A DNA stretch of 64,000 nucleotides, from contig JASKMD010000031.1 of NCBI GenBank assembly GCA_030144725.1, positions 2,575,775 through 2,639,774 of the forward strand, given 5' to 3'. Both the position numbers and the translations under genes were made by a program. Below the pieces are notes generated by a model, which saw only the letters and a list, made by a program, of their open reading frames with translations, had not been told where the DNA came from and made no database searches. Shown piece by piece: positions 31,401-44,300 of this stretch. Source of the stretch: Haematococcus lacustris (Eukaryota > Chlorophyta > Chlorophyceae > Chlamydomonadales > Haematococcaceae). Each line of letters begins with the position of its first letter. The first letter of the stretch is position 1.

Positions 31401-33287
31401 GATCGAGAGCTACAGCATAATCAGGCCTGGGCACTGCTGCTGTAGTGCAGGCAGCACCAAGGCCAGGTCTGATAAGGAAACCCAGGCTGCGCACCGGGGT
31501 GTCAAGTTTCCGTAGCTGAGGAGTGGACCAGGGGTGGTCCTGCACCAGCGCCCACTCCACAGGCCGCCCAAAATTCTTCTGCATGCACATGCAAGCACAG
31601 CGCACACAGCTCAGACACCCTGCCATGCCCACCGTCCCTGTTACTTCGCCATCGCTCTCCTATCACTCCCTGACTCCCCGCCTGCCTGCTGCCTTGACTG
31701 CGCCTCAGGCTCTAAGACTCAAAAGCTTGAAGGCTCAATGGCACAGTCCAGCTCAACCCCCACCCCATGCTTAGCATGCGTGCAGGCATGCGGCATGACC
31801 CCATGCAGTGTGTCAGTCAGGGTCTGGGTGAGATCAGCTGCTTGCTGTGACTGTCCTGCCTGGCCCTGCCATGGCATGCAGTAGCAGCACAGTAGCCAGC
31901 ACCCGAGTGCACAAGCGACCAGGACCTCTCATCTCCCCATCCTGCTTCTTAGCCTGTCAAACCTCCTGCCCCTGACACCCCTCCTGCACCGACCCCTGAT
32001 GCCCCTGCCCCTTGTACTTCCCCTGCCGCCGAGCCACCCTGCCTTGAAGTTGTCAGTGAAGGTACGCTGCGCGTCCTTGAACTCCGGCGTGGAAAATGAC
32101 AGCCGAGGGTCTTCAGTGCGCCGCAAGTCTTGCAACTGCACCGCATGGCAGCGCCAGCTCAGCTCAGCACAGCATGCACCAACCACCAGGGTCAGTCAGC
32201 GGCAGCATCAGCTGGCAGCAGCACTGCAAGCAGTGCCAGCTGGCAACAGGGACAGACAGCTATGTACGATGCGGTGGCAGCAGCACCACCTGGCGTGTGT
32301 CATACGCATGTGCATGGGCTGCATTAGGGCATTGTGCTGGGCCATGGTGGCCATAAAGGTTCGAGGGAAGCCATATGCAGAGTGAGCTGCAGGCTGCATG
32401 CAGTGCTTACCATGGCGTTACTTTATTTTGGCTTTCAGAGATACAGTGCAGCAAAGCATGCTGGGACAGTGTGTGCATGCACTGCCAAGCCTCCACGTAA
32501 ACAACTAGCAACAGCAACAGCAACAGTCAGAGCTGTAAGACCAGGCCCAGTCAGCAGGGCAGTGCAGCCCTGCTGTAGCTGCGGTGGCGGACTTGATGGA
32601 CACAGTGACTGGAGGCTCCAGCGGCTCTGGATGAAGTCAACTGCCACGTCAGCTGCCTGGCACCTCTGCCCAGATGCACAGCCCTAGCCTACACAGTGAG
32701 CTTTAGTCTGGCACTCAGCTCAGGGGTACCATCAGTCTCAGCGCCACTTGGCTAAGAGCACACCGTATGTCCTACCAGGAGTTCACTAGGTCCTGCAGAC
32801 TGTCAGGGGTCTGCTCAACCTATGGACTGGCTGCATGCCACCCATGCCATGCAATGGTAGTGTGCTGCAGTAATGAGAATAAGGTTGGAAGATGAGCAAG
32901 GACGTCACGAGACTCTGCTGCTCTGCCACTGACATTTGCTGACGATCTATAGCCTGGCTTGTCACAGGTTTTGGGAGCCTGGAGGTGGGGTGTTGCGTGC
33001 GGTTAAGAGAGGCACAGCACATGCATTGCCCTAGTCCTGCACTGGACGCGTCGCGAGCGCACATCTCCGCACCTTCTTTAAGTGCTCCTTCATCTCGCGC
33101 ACCAACTCCTGTTGGTCCTGGCTGTTGGGGTCCGCTGCTCGCCCGAGCTCCTCCTGCGTGTATCGTACTCCCACAGCGTCGGGCTAATGGCACAGTAAGG
33201 ACGCGGATGGCTGTCAGTAAGCGCCGATAGACTGACCGTCCGAGCCTCGTCCTCGCGGGTCAGGCGCTGCCACTTGCCTCCGCTCAT
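31400..33287 (-). CDS. Hypothetical protein, partly resolved exon structure
   Basis: I do not recognise this protein. Two exons join cleanly in phase 0: 33237-33287 (start MSGGKWQRLTREDEART) and 33073-33183 (GVRYTQEELGRAADPNSQ followed by a charged amphipathic helix ending EHLKK), both with good splice sites. Further likely exons are about 32052-32150 (LSFSTPEFKDAQRTFTDNFK) and about 31440-31592 (NFGRPVEWALVQDHPWSTPQ, LDTPVRSLGFL), and perhaps one near 32310-32390 (YGFPRTFMATMAQHN). The middle exons and the stop are not settled, so the pieces might belong to more than one gene. Composition of the segments (charged helix plus a Trp/Pro-rich tail) gives no functional hint that I would trust. 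Confidence 0.4.
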
Positions 33288-33767
33288 AGTGCTTATTTGC
33301 TGCGAGGTGCAGCAGCTGCTGTGCAGTAAGTAAGTTCAAGGATGGAGCAAGATGGACGCATAAAGGTTTCATTGGACCGGCCCCCGGCTTCTCCATGCCG
33401 CTTAGTACTCCGCTGGTATAGGAGTTGGAGCTGAGGAGGTGAATGGCTAGGTGACAAGGTCAGGTCAGGCCGTGTAGTGCATACCCAGGCCGTGCAGGCC
33501 GTACAGGCCGTGCAGTGCATATGCAGGCCGTACATATCCAGGCCGTATCAGGGTACAATGCAGCGTGCAGTGTAAGAGACCCAGATTGTAGCTGTACAGA
33601 GCCCAGACCCAAGATTATAAATATGGCAACCCTACTGAGTCAGGGTTTAGCCCCCTTAGCTTGACCACTAGGGACCACTAGGGATTAATAGCAGACTACT
33701 CAAATGGTGTTAAGGGGCTGTGTGGAGTATACCCAACGCACATGGACATGGTGCATGAGTGCTTAGC

Positions 33768-35105
33768 ACCTACACCATTGCCTGACCCCTGAGGGCTATA
33801 GCATAGATTTGGCATGACAAACATGCACTAATTGTGAGTTGATGACAGCTCAAGTGTGGACACACACTACTGTGCCACAGCAGGATGCTGATGCTGTTGC
33901 TGCTGCTCCTGGGCCTTGTGTGGCTTGTCTCGCAGCCGCTTGTAGCCCAGGCCTGGATACTCCTTGCCCTTGGCTGGCAGCTTCCCCTGCTCTGGCCACG
34001 AGCACATCTCCAGCGGGCGCCACCTGCTCTCCCCAATGCGCTGCATGTTCAGCGCTGCATTGCAGTCCCTGTCCAGCCACCTGCCTGGCTGTGGTGCTGG
34101 CTTGGCTTTGGCAGCCTTGCCTAGGCCTTTGCCTTTGCCCTTGGTGGGCTGGTGGGGCTCAGCCTTCGTGCGCTTGCTGCGCTCAGCTGGCGGGGGAGTG
34201 CTGGGTCCAGGCTCTGAGGCTGCTGGCTGTGTGGCTGCTTGGCTGCTGCATGGGGCCTGTGGGGGCTTGCGTGGGGCCACTACCGGGCACCACATCATGC
34301 CCCGCACTGGTTGGTCACGCCGCTGGCTCAAGGCTGGGCGCAGCAAGCAGTGTTCCACCTGCCCTGGTAGGGGCTTCCAGCCTGCAAGCCTGGTGGGCTG
34401 CTCATGGTCTAGCTGCCCCTCACATGGCTGCTGGCCCATTCACTGCCGAGCTGACCCGGGTGGTGCGGTGCTTATCTACAAGCACCACCCTGCCCCACCA
34501 CTTGTCTGTGCCCCTGGGCCAGCACACCACCTTGCAGCAGGCACGCAACACCGCATCAGCACTCCAGCCTCTCCGGGTGCCAATGCCAGCTGCTCCAGAG
34601 AAGACCACCATCTGCTTGGCACGCCCATGGCGCTCCATAAACACCTCCGCCATGTCCTTCTCCAACGGCAGCCATGCACACAAGGCACACATGGTGGCTG
34701 ACATGGTGGTACCAGGTTAGGCATGGCACAGTCAACTACGCTTTCACGTCATGCCAACCTGCTTCAAGAACTGCTCTAGTGCCCGGTACTGGGCTCCGTA
34801 CAGCCTCAGCCGCTGCCGTGCCCACTTGGGGTCCAGGTACACCTTCCACACCGCGCCCCAGGTGGCCAGGGTGACGGTGATGTTCTTCAGCTTTGCCTCC
34901 AGGGAGGTGCCGGCTGAGCTGGCTGCTGCCAGGTGCTAGAGGTGGGGCTGGATATGAGCCAGTCACAGCTGGGTGGTGCGGCGGGCATTGTTCAGGCCAC
35001 TAGCCTGCTTCACCTGGCCCGTGGTCAGCTTCCATTGGCCCAGGTGCCGGGGAGGGCTGCACCGCTGGAGGTGTTGGGGCGCATTGGAATCCCTGGGTCG
35101 ATAAT
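33768..35105 (-). pseudogene. Decayed Fanzor-like element (copy A)
   Basis: Minus strand, in pieces. 35040-34745 encodes a Fanzor-type middle segment (WKLTTGQVKQASGLNNARR, then DPKWARQRLRLYGAQYRALE) with two in-frame stops. 34704-34420 encodes the segment with VVFSGAAGIG and VDKHRTTRVSSAVNG; the acidic residue of VDE found in copy C is Lys here. A frameshift near 34430 leads into 34439-33867, ending with RWLDRDCNAALNMQRIGES, the RuvC-III-like motif of TnpB/Fanzor nucleases. The post-stop tail is alignable to the younger copies down to about 33768. A possible RuvC-I-like IIDPGI lies at 35088-35105 in another frame. It is clearly non-functional and older than the EML-intron copies. Confidence 0.75.
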
Positions 35106-35850
35106 ACACGTCAAAAATATCCGCGACACAAACAGTGAAGCGATGACTCGAAGCTGGGAGTGAACCTCAGGCCGTTGCTGGAGGTGCGCCAGGATCTTGC
35201 GCTTCTGTCTTCTTGCGGCCTCGCAGTACAGCGCCACCCGGGACTTTGATCACCTGCAGGCTAGCACAATTAGCACTTGAACAGCTTGATTCTAGGATAA
35301 GACACAAGGTGTCAACACACTATGCGAAGACACACAAGGCGGGGGCGGACCCGCACCTGGCGCCGCTTCGATTTCCACCCTTCCCTCCGAGCCTGTCGTT
35401 GCTTTCCTTAAGGCGAGCGAGACACTGCGATGGAACCAACAGGAGCGACGGGTTCTTACATGGCGCGCGCAACTCACGTAGCTCGCAGTCAGCTAGGGAC
35501 ACGCACCTTTCGATTTCTTTGTCGGGCCCTGCTATCGCTTGGCGGCGCCCTTCCGCTTCTTTTGAGCCATTGCGCGATGTGCTTGCGATATGATTTGGGA
35601 TGGCTGGGAACGTTACAAGCAACTAGGGTTTACGAAAGAAGATTCATGAAAGAAAAACATGCTTCAGCATGACCGCCATGCGCCCCTACTACGGACCCCC
35701 CTGCTGCCACCCCCCAGCCCCCCCTGCTGCCACCCCCCAGCCCCCCCTGCTGCCAGCCAGTCCATGCAGGCGCACTGCATTCACCTAGTTCCTCAGCCAC
35801 CCGCAGGGGGTAACACAGAACCCCCTACAAGGGACACTCCTCCCCAAACA
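35106..35850. other. Spacer with short Lys/Arg-rich minus-strand frames
   Basis: On the minus strand, 35570 opens a short frame starting MAQKKRKGAAKR that stops after 12 codons; nearby frames (35025-35237, 35320-35622) are also basic. Splice-like signals are present but no consistent model emerged. 35695-35760 is a CCCCCCTGCTGCCA repeat. It may hold a small broken or unrecognised gene. Confidence 0.3.
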
Positions 35851-35856
35851 AGAATC

Positions 35857-38835
35857 CTAGGGGTGGGAGGCTGGCTGATTGGCCAGGGCCATGTCCAGCA
35901 GGCGCTGCAGGTATGCCTGCGCCCTGCCCTGCTCCTGCTCCTCCTGTTCCCACTGCCACCAGGGGATGTCCACCACCAGGTAGCCGCGGCGGGCCAGGAA
36001 GGCATTGCGCAGCAGCTTGCTGCCAGTGAGACGGCAAGGTGAGGATGCGGAGTAGTGCCAGGGGCCGTTGTATTCTATGGCCAGCTGCCGGCCCTCCAGC
36101 TGAAGGCACAGGTCGATGCTGAACAGGCCATCACTGGTCATGCTTTCTAAGTGCGGCCGGAAGCCCATGTCTTGCAGGGCCTGGAGGCGACAGGGGGCGG
36201 GCAGGTGGAGGGGGGGGGGTTAGGGGACAGGCAGGTTGGAAAGAGGGGGTCAGGGGGCAGGGGTCAGGCAGGTTGGGGGTCAGGGGTCAGGGGTCAGGGG
36301 TCAGGCAGGTCGAGGGAAGGGTTCAGGGGTCAGGCAGCCTGAGGATGAAGAGAAGGTGAAGGTGCTAGGGTGAGGGTGAGGGGCTGGGGTCCAGGGCCTG
36401 GTGCCTAGCTGTCAAACTGCAGTGTGCAGTGTAGCTTAAGGGAGGTGTGCAGGGAGGTGTGCAGGGAGGTGTGCAGGGAGGTGTGCAGGGGAGGTGGGCG
36501 ACTGGTCTGGGGCTGCCCTGCTTCACCCTGGCTGCCCCCCTCTGGGCCACCCTGGCCTGCCCGGCCGGTGTGCCTGAGCCTGACCTGCAGCACTCGGTAC
36601 TGCCCCTGGCTGACCACACTGTCCTTCTCAGCCTCCCGCTGCCAGGCCCGGCACGCCCGCTCAATGAGGCTGGGCGGGAGGCTGTCCGCCACCTGGACCA
36701 GCTCCGGGTCTGCCTGGTCCTGTGCAGCAGCAGCACAAGGCAGGGGTGAGGGAGTGCAGGGGTGGGGCAAGGCAGGGGGAGGGGTGTGATGGGGCATAGT
36801 GTGGCGTGTGAGGGAGGGGGAGGGGGAGGGGGAGGGGGAGGGGGAGGGGGAGGGGGAGGGGGAGGGGGAGGGGGAGGGGGAGGGGGAGGGGGAGGGGGAG
36901 GGGGAGGGGGAGGGGGAGGGGGAGGGGGAGGGGGAGGGGGAGGGGGAGGGGGAGGGGGAGGGGGACCCTCACCTTCAGCCACAAGTATACATGGAACAGC
37001 TGGGCAATGTGCCTAGGCGCAGCCTCCAGCTTCTTTGCCTGGTTCAGCTCAGGCATCAACCCCCTGCTGATCGCCTCGTCCTCCCTGAGCTGCTGCACCG
37101 CCTCCAAGCCCAGCTGCCGCTCCCACAACACGGCCACCCTGGCGAAGGCCAGCCGTAGCAGCGCCACATCGCTGTGCCCCAGCAGCATCAGACTCCACAG
37201 GAGGCTGCACAGCGTGCTGAACCGAACTGAGCCAGGCTGCTGCGCCAGGCAGGCCTGCAGGGAGGCGGCGACTTGCTGGCAGGCGGAGGGGCAGAGGTGC
37301 CGGAGCTTGGCTAAGGGCAGCAGCAGCGCAGCTTGCTGGCCCAGGCTCAGGCCATGGCGGGCAGGGGGCTGGGCCAGCAGCGCGGCTGCGGCGCAGTACA
37401 GGGGCGGGTCGTAGTGGCGCGCAAAGCCAAAGGGCCAGAGGATGCTGGCCATGTCAGCCGGGCGGGCGAACAGCACGGTGGGGTGTTGGGAGCACAAGGC
37501 AGCTGCCTGCTGGAAGAGCGGCTGGCTGTAGTTGCCTGACCAGGCTAGGGCCCACACGGCATTGGCCAGGTCGATACCCAGGCCTGGGCCAGGGGGGAGG
37601 GCGGCTGGGGGGTGGGCAGTAGGGCCAGGCTCAGTGGCTGGGGGGGTGCTGCGGCCCCTCCCCTCCAGCCGCCTCTGCAGCTGGTTCAAGAGCTGGGAGG
37701 CGAGGTGGAGCATCACGTCAGCGCTGCCCGCCTCCATCACGGCCAGAGCCCACAGGAAGCGGGCCAGCTCCCCGGTGGTCCAGGACAGCTGCGGCTGCAG
37801 CGCCAGGCTGATGGCTGCCTCGAGGAAGGCACAGTGGGCTTGGCCGGCTGTAGCCATGGCCCACGCGATCTGGCTAAGGTGCTGGGGCAGCAGGCGGGGG
37901 GCCAGGCGGTGGGCCTGCTGCGCCAGAGGGGTGAAGAGGGCAGGGGAGTGGGAGCCCAGGCACGCGTGTGCCCACAGGGTGTTGGCTAGGGCTTGGGGCG
38001 TGAAGGCGTGGCGCAGGGTGGTGATGGCGGGGATGGAGGTGTGGAGCAGAGCAGGGCAGGGGTGGCGGCAGGTGGCACAGGCCCACAGCAGGTTGGAGAT
38101 GTCGCGAGGGGTGAAGTCGGCCAGGCTGGCCTGCAGGGGTGGGGTGGGGTGGGGCGGGGCGGGGCGGGTGGGTCGTCAGAACAGAAGCATGGCAGCACAG
38201 CAGCACAGCAAACAGCACACTTGCACAGCTCACTCACCTGGTGGTTCCCAGCCCAGCCCAGCCCAGCCTGGCCACGCACCCACCCACCCAGCCCCCTGCC
38301 CCGCCCGGCACCGGCCCTCCTGAGCACAACACAGCCCTCCTGCCACCCCACCACTTGGTCCCTTGTCAGCCTAGGCTCCGCCATTGCCCACAGCGTCTGA
38401 CCCCCTGTGACAGCCTGCGACAGCCTTGGCCCCTTGTCCCTTGTACCCCCAGCCTAGACTCTGCCACTGCCCTGGCGCTAGCGGCTGACCCAGCACTGGG
38501 AGGGCCCGCACCTGAGCCTGGCTGCACAGCAGGTCAAAGAGGGCGGAGTCATAGCGGCCTGCTGTGGCGAAGCTCCAGGCCAGGTTGGCCAGGTCCTTGG
38601 GAGCAAACACCATCAGGGGAGCCGCCCCTGGCTGCCAGCCGCCCGCACCTCCAGGCCTACCAGGCCCTGTCCTGGCCTTGAAACCAGGGCTGTGGGCCAC
38701 ACCATGCTGCTGCTGCTGCTGCTGGTGGTGAGGGGGGCGGGGCTGGGGAAGCCCTAAGCGAGAGGCAGGAGCCTTGGTGGGATCCCAGTGGAGGGCAGAC
38801 ACCTGCGGGGGGCCCCAACCTGCTGGGGTCACCAA

Positions 38836-38871
<36 letters not shown>

Positions 38872-40733
38872 GTCCTGTCTGGGCTCCTGCCCAGCCGTCT
38901 GGCTTGCTGCCTGGGCTACAAGAGCAGGGCCCAGTTCGTGCACCTGCTGCTGCGTGTTGGACCACTGACCCTGGCCCTGAGGCCCACACGCCCCCTGAAG
39001 TCCCTGCCCCTGGTGGTAGTGGGTGTGGGCAGCCTGGCGCCCTGTGAGCCCTGTTAGCACTGCCGCCAGCACCGCCTGCCACACGGCCTCGTCCCTTAGC
39101 TGCAGCACCGCCAGCCCCCAGGCCAGGTTGGCCAGGGTCTGTGGCACTGTGCAGCTGTCTGCCAGCAGGCTGCCACCATCCCGGCAGATGCAGTGCTGCA
39201 CCTGGCTCCAGGTCAGGTCGGAGGGGCGGTGCTGCAGGCTGGCCCAGGCCCACACCACGTTGGCCACCTGCGCAGGGTCAGTGGACTTCAGGGGTCATGT
39301 GGGCCTCAGGGCCAGGGCCAGGGCCAGGGCCAGGGCCAGGGCCAGGGCCAGGGCCAGGGCCAGGGCCAGGGCCAGGGTCAATGGTCAGTGGTCCGACATG
39401 CAGCAGCAGGTGCATGAACTGAGCCCTGCTCTTATAGCCATGCTCTTATAGAGTCACAGGGAGCAGGGCACAGGGCAGCAGAGCAGCTCCAGGTCAGGCT
39501 GGCTAGCACCACACTAGCAACTGCGAGGTTGTGGCAGCGGGGGCTGGGGCAGGAGCTGGGGCCTGGCACATGCGCTGCTAGCATCTCTAACTTGAAATTC
39601 TCAACAAGAGCACGCCATGCTTAACGTGTATGGCACATGCTCTGAGTGGTATGCTGGCTAGTGTGGGTGGTGTATGAGAGCAGGAGGAAGGCAACCCCAG
39701 CCACACATTGGGGTGTGACCAAGAGCCCTCATGAAGGCAGCTGCCATCATAGTGCAGCTGTCAGTGCTGGTGGAGTCTTTGAAGCTCTGCCCTGATTGCT
39801 TGTCTGCGAGGTTTGTCTGCACAGGAGGCAGTGAGCTGCTCAGCTCTCCTGGGCAGTGGGCGGCAAATGGCAAGCTCAGCTGGGCAGCGTGGCCTGCCGC
39901 CACTGCCCACTGCCCTCCAGCCCTGCCCTCCAGCCCTGCCCTCCGACCCTGCCCTCCGGCCCTGCTGTCTACCTGACTGCACCGCCCAAGTATGAGTCAG
40001 AGCAGTGTGGAGCGGGCAGCGCACCACCTCCAGCCCCTCAGCCTCCGGCCAGCCTCACCTCCCTAGACGTGAAGCGAGGCAGGCAGCGGCAGACCTCCGC
40101 TTCTAGTTGGGTGAGCAGGACGTTGGCATCCTGTCTTGCCCTGGTCGCTCCAGGGGCTGGGCTGGCGCATTTGGCTAATCGATTCATCATGCATGCAACA
40201 TGCACGTGGTTTAGCTGCTGGCCATGCTGCTCCCACAGGCCCCACAGCTGGTTGAATGTGGTGCAGCGTGAAATGCGTCCGGTCAGCACGCTGTCATGCA
40301 CCCTGTGTCGGCCGCCACTTGAGCTGCTACACCGGACTGATGGGGTGCCAGACTGGAGCTCGGGCCGGTCACAAGCCTGCGGTGACCAGGGCTGCCCTGC
40401 AGGTGGTAGGTGCCGCTGCTGCATGTGGCTGTGCTGCTGTTGTGAAGGAGGTGGCATGGAGAGGCAACGCTCTGAGGAGCCAGCCAAAGTCAATAGGGGG
40501 ACTGCCTCCTGTGGCAGGGTTGGCTGCATTGAGTGCCACTGTGGGTTGTTGTGTGCTGAGACTCGTTGCCCTTGTAGAGGCCTGTATTGTAGGTTGAAAT
40601 CGTCATCGTCTGCCTCGAGGTGCTGCGGCCAGCGTGCCATGGGCTGCTCTTGCACTGTGCTGGTTTGGGCACAACAGCGTGGAGCACTTTGACGACGCCC
40701 GGCAGCCTCTGCTCTACGATGCACCCTCTGCAC
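35857..40733 (-). CDS. OPR/RAP-domain protein, probable organellar RNA factor
   Basis: Five exons, all joined in phase 0: 40059-40733, 38512-39267, 36973-38130, 36585-36719, 35857-36180; about 1015 aa. The C-terminus (last 105 residues) is a RAP domain: SIDLCLQLEGRQLAIEYNGP, HY, LLRNAFLARRGYLVVDIPWW. Upstream are degenerate 38-residue-type repeats with the LANxxWxxA signature, for example LANLAWSFATAGRYDSALFD, ISNLLWACATC, LANTLWAHACLGSHSPALF and LANAVWALAWSGN. Near residues 160-200, RISRCTTFNQLWGLWEQHG and VHVACMMNRLAK match the usual start of this family. Chlorophyte OPR/RAP proteins act in chloroplast or mitochondria on single organellar RNAs (maturation, stability, translation); the target here is unknown. 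The exon-1 start Met is the first available; the first 100 residues are Gln/His-rich rather than a clear transit peptide, so an upstream exon is possible. Poly-Ser and poly-Gln inserts interrupt exon 2. Confidence 0.85.
36811..36963. repeat. GGGGGA hexanucleotide repeat in OPR/RAP intron
   Basis: About 25 perfect GGGGGA units filling most of intron 36720-36972 and ending 9 bp from the 5' splice site of the minus-strand gene. Confidence 0.97.
39306..39377. repeat. CAGGGC hexanucleotide repeat
   Basis: About twelve CCAGGG units in the first intron (39268-40058) of the OPR/RAP gene, just after a duplicated copy of exon-2 sequence (CCTCAGGGCCAG, also at 38973-38985). Confidence 0.9.
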
Positions 40734-41359
40734 GGCAGTAGCAGCACTGCAGCGTAAGTGCCGCGCTTAATAGCGATATCTTACTGCGCTTGTTCCTTAC
40801 GTCCACACCAGCGCTTGCAACCTCGCCCCTGCACAGCCAGGTTAACGGCAATTGTTGCTAGTACGCAGCGTTTAGACGGCGCTATTGAAAACACATACCC
40901 GTTGATTGGCAGGGCGAGTGATGCCATCCTGAGCGAGGCTGTCGTCAACATATACTGGGCGCGAGATGTGCAGCTTTAAGATCCTGCATGTGGATTTTGT
41001 CATGGGGAATGGCGAGGACGCCACAGGTGTGCTAGCTAATCTGTCAGCCCTGCGTTTCTTGCAAATCTCATGGGGCAGCGTGGATAGAGAGTTCACAGTC
41101 GGACTCATTCAAGCTCCTGGCCATCTGCAATATATCGGTGTACAACCACCATCATTGTTGCAACGAATTAATGCATGCCTCAATGACTCTTGCAAAACAT
41201 ACTACTCAGCCTACTTAACGCATCGCAGGTACAAGCTGGCATGTCATACACTGATGCCTACATGTGGCAGGACCGAGTGACGGGGTGTGATTGTCAGGGT
41301 GAGCCCCACATGGATCTCCACATCAGACTGGGTTCCACATGGAGGTCAGGGTGTGTGTC
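40734..41359. other. Intergenic region between OPR/RAP and EML-like genes
   Basis: Both neighbours are on the minus strand, so this holds the OPR/RAP promoter and the EML-like 3' UTR. Short frames exist on both strands at 40872-41280 but none shows a recognisable domain. Confidence 0.45.
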
Positions 41360-44300
41360 TCACCGTCGGACCACTGCACTCCTGCCCATGCACAAAGTCG
41401 TAGCAGCCTGGCCGGGGCCCACTGAGGCCGTGGTGGTCGTGGAGAGCCCTGCCTTACCAGCCCCCTCCAGCCCCGCTGGCCCCAGGCCCTCCCCCAGCCC
41501 GGCCTTCTTGGTGTCGTGCACCACGGCGGCCGCCTTGGGCCCAAACACCTTGCCCGCGGCGTCCAGCTGGTCCCACTCTACACCGGGGGTGGGCTCCAGC
41601 ACGCTGTCCTTCTGGCCGCGACGCATCACCGCCACCCGCCACGCCGCCAGGATGAGCTGCACAGGGCAATGCCGCCAGCATGTTGTTTTCCCCTGCAACT
41701 GTTATACCCCAAAATCTTCACTCCCAAACTCCAGAGAGAGAGAGGAGGATGGCAGCCTGGCAGCCTATCGGCTTGCACCCCTCCAGCTGTCAGCCAAGCC
41801 AGCAACCTTCCCAACCCAGCAATCTATGTTGACGGAGCTATGTTGGTTGCCCCTTGCCTCGGCTGTGTAGCTGTGTCGCCAAAGCTGCTGAGGGTGACTT
41901 GTCAAGCACGTCCATGTGCACATCGACAAGGGACGCCCTGTGCTTTGTGTGTCATGCAGACAGTGCTTGAGGCCAAGGAGCAAAGCAGGAGGTGCACCAG
42001 CGGCCAGCGGCATGGCAAGGCAGTGATGGGTCCGAAGTGTTGACCCCCAGCACCCCCCAGCAGCCCTGCCAGCCTCCCTGGTGCTGCTCAGGCAGTACGA
42101 GGCAAGCAGCAAGCCGCGGCATGACAGGCTCCAGCAGTGAGAGCAGCGGGCAGAGGTGAGGAGCAGAGGCAGGCTGCAGCTCAAGCACGGCGGGAGAGGG
42201 CATGGGGACAAGGAGAGCGTAGTAGGATCTACATGAACGGAGTGTGACAGGGGTGTGACGTGGAGTGTGACAGGCGGGAGGGAAGGTGAGCTCTTGGGGC
42301 CCAGCCTGGGGGCCCTGGCGTCTAGCCTGGGTCAGGGTGAGGGTGAGGGTGTGGGGTGGCAAGGGATGGTAGGTCAGCAGGGGTGTGGGGGCACAGGGTG
42401 CAGTGGGCAGTGCAGGGTCAGCAGGCTCCCACCTCACCTGGTCAGCCTCATGGTCAGCCTCAGCCACCCCACAGGTGCGCCACTGGAAGATGCAGCCATC
42501 GTGCCCACCAGCGCTGAGCAGGTGCCGGTCATCACAGCTGAACCGCGCAGACATGACGTGGCTGGAGTGACCCCTGTGGGACGATGGTGGGTTCACCGTC
42601 AATTTTGCATGGCTATGCTGCCACTTGGCCTCGCCCATGCAGGCAGCAGTTATCCCGCCAGCCGGTATGACAAGTGTCACAGATGCAGCGAATGTTATGT
42701 GTGCCATGCTGCGCATGTATTAGCCGCACTTGAATGCCTTGTAAGGCGCATCGTCCCACACGACTGGGAAGTTGAAGAGGCGCACAGAGGAGAAGTCCTG
42801 AAGTGCAGCGGCACCCCACAGGAGGAGGGTGAACTGTGGAGGGGAGGGACATCCTGGCAGCCTAGACAGCTCTTCCAGGTCATATCTTTCGCTCCCTTGT
42901 TACCCCAGTCACCCTGTATTGCCCAACCCTTACCCTCTTTGCCCATTGCAACTTTACCTGTCTTTACCTGTCTTTACCTCATTACCATCTTTACCCAGTC
43001 ACCTCGAGCCTGCCATGGCACGCCACCTGCACTGTCCCCTGTGCTGTGGCCCACAATGCCCTTTGGTGGTGCCCTTTGGAAGTGTCCTTTGGAAGTGTCC
43101 TTTGAAGGTGTGAGAGTGAGTGACATCGCCTCCTGGGATAAGTAGCTATGAGCAGGTGATAGCAGACATGAGCCTAGTGGCGCAATGCCTCCGAGGAAGC
43201 AGCCCAGTAGCGCGGAGCCAGAGCCGCATCCAATTGAAAGCCCGCGAAAACGAGGTTCGTCGTAGTCATCCAAAGCCAAGCCAGCACCACAGCCAGGCAG
43301 GTGGCTGGACCGGGACTGCAATGCAGCGCTGAACATGCAGCGCATTGGGGAGAGCAAGTGGCGCCCACTGGAGCTGTGCTGGTGGCCAGAGCAGGGGAAG
43401 CTGCCAGCCAAGGGCAAGGAGTACCCAGGCCTGGGCTACAAGCGGCTGCGAGACAAGCCACACACAGCCCAGCAGCAGCAGCCCGCTGAGGCACAGTAGT
43501 GTGTGCCCCCCCCCATTTAAGCTGTCATCAGCTTTCAATTAGTGCATGTTTTGTCATGCCAACTCTACGGTGTAGCCCTAACGGGTCAGGCAATGCTGTA
43601 GGTGGTAGGCGACCATGACCATGTGTAGGCCATGAGCATGCCATGCGATGGGAACACCACACAGACAAAACACTGTTTTGTAGTGGTCCACAATTAGTGT
43701 GTTCGACTGCAATGAAGGCTCAAGGTTGAGGGCCAAGGTGCTGTGGCCCACAACACCCAAGCAAGCATCCGGCCATGCCTGGACCGGGGTTCAACCCCCA
43801 CGTGACTCACATCCCCAGTGGCCAGGTAGCCGCAGCCAGGCACGCCATCTGCACTGTTCTCTTCTTCAGGGGGTGACAGGTACTGCATCAGGGCGTCCCC
43901 GCTGACCGCCTGCACCCATACAGCCCACCAATAGCGGCAGGTGAGGCTCCAACAGCTGAGGGGCACACGCTATCATCACATGTGCGGTCCACTGACCGCC
44001 GGCATGCAACACGGTATATCATGCCCAGGGGTACCGAGGAGGGTGGGAAGGGTTCAGGTAAGGATACTGCTGGGTGTTGTGTGAGGGGTGGTGTATCAAA
44101 ACGACGGTCACTTCCTGAAACATTGGTCCTAGCCTGGTTATCTGAAGGAAGTGGCACGCAAGCTGTAAGTGACGGGTGGATGAGTAGTTGATTCCCCAGC
44201 CTCCCCAGCTTGCATCTTTCGTCCGCTTAGTCCCCAGCTTGCAAGTGGACCAGCCCCCCTAGCTTGCAACCTTGTCTGGTGAGAGGCACCGAGCACCACA

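Noticed and set aside
33839..34720. 293-codon plus-strand frame
   Set aside because: Antisense shadow of Fanzor copy A; the minus strand carries the recognisable motifs.
35535..35570. Recoded TAG in a short MAQKKRKGAAKR frame
   Set aside because: The frame is too short and unsupported to argue for an altered code; all other genes here use standard stops.
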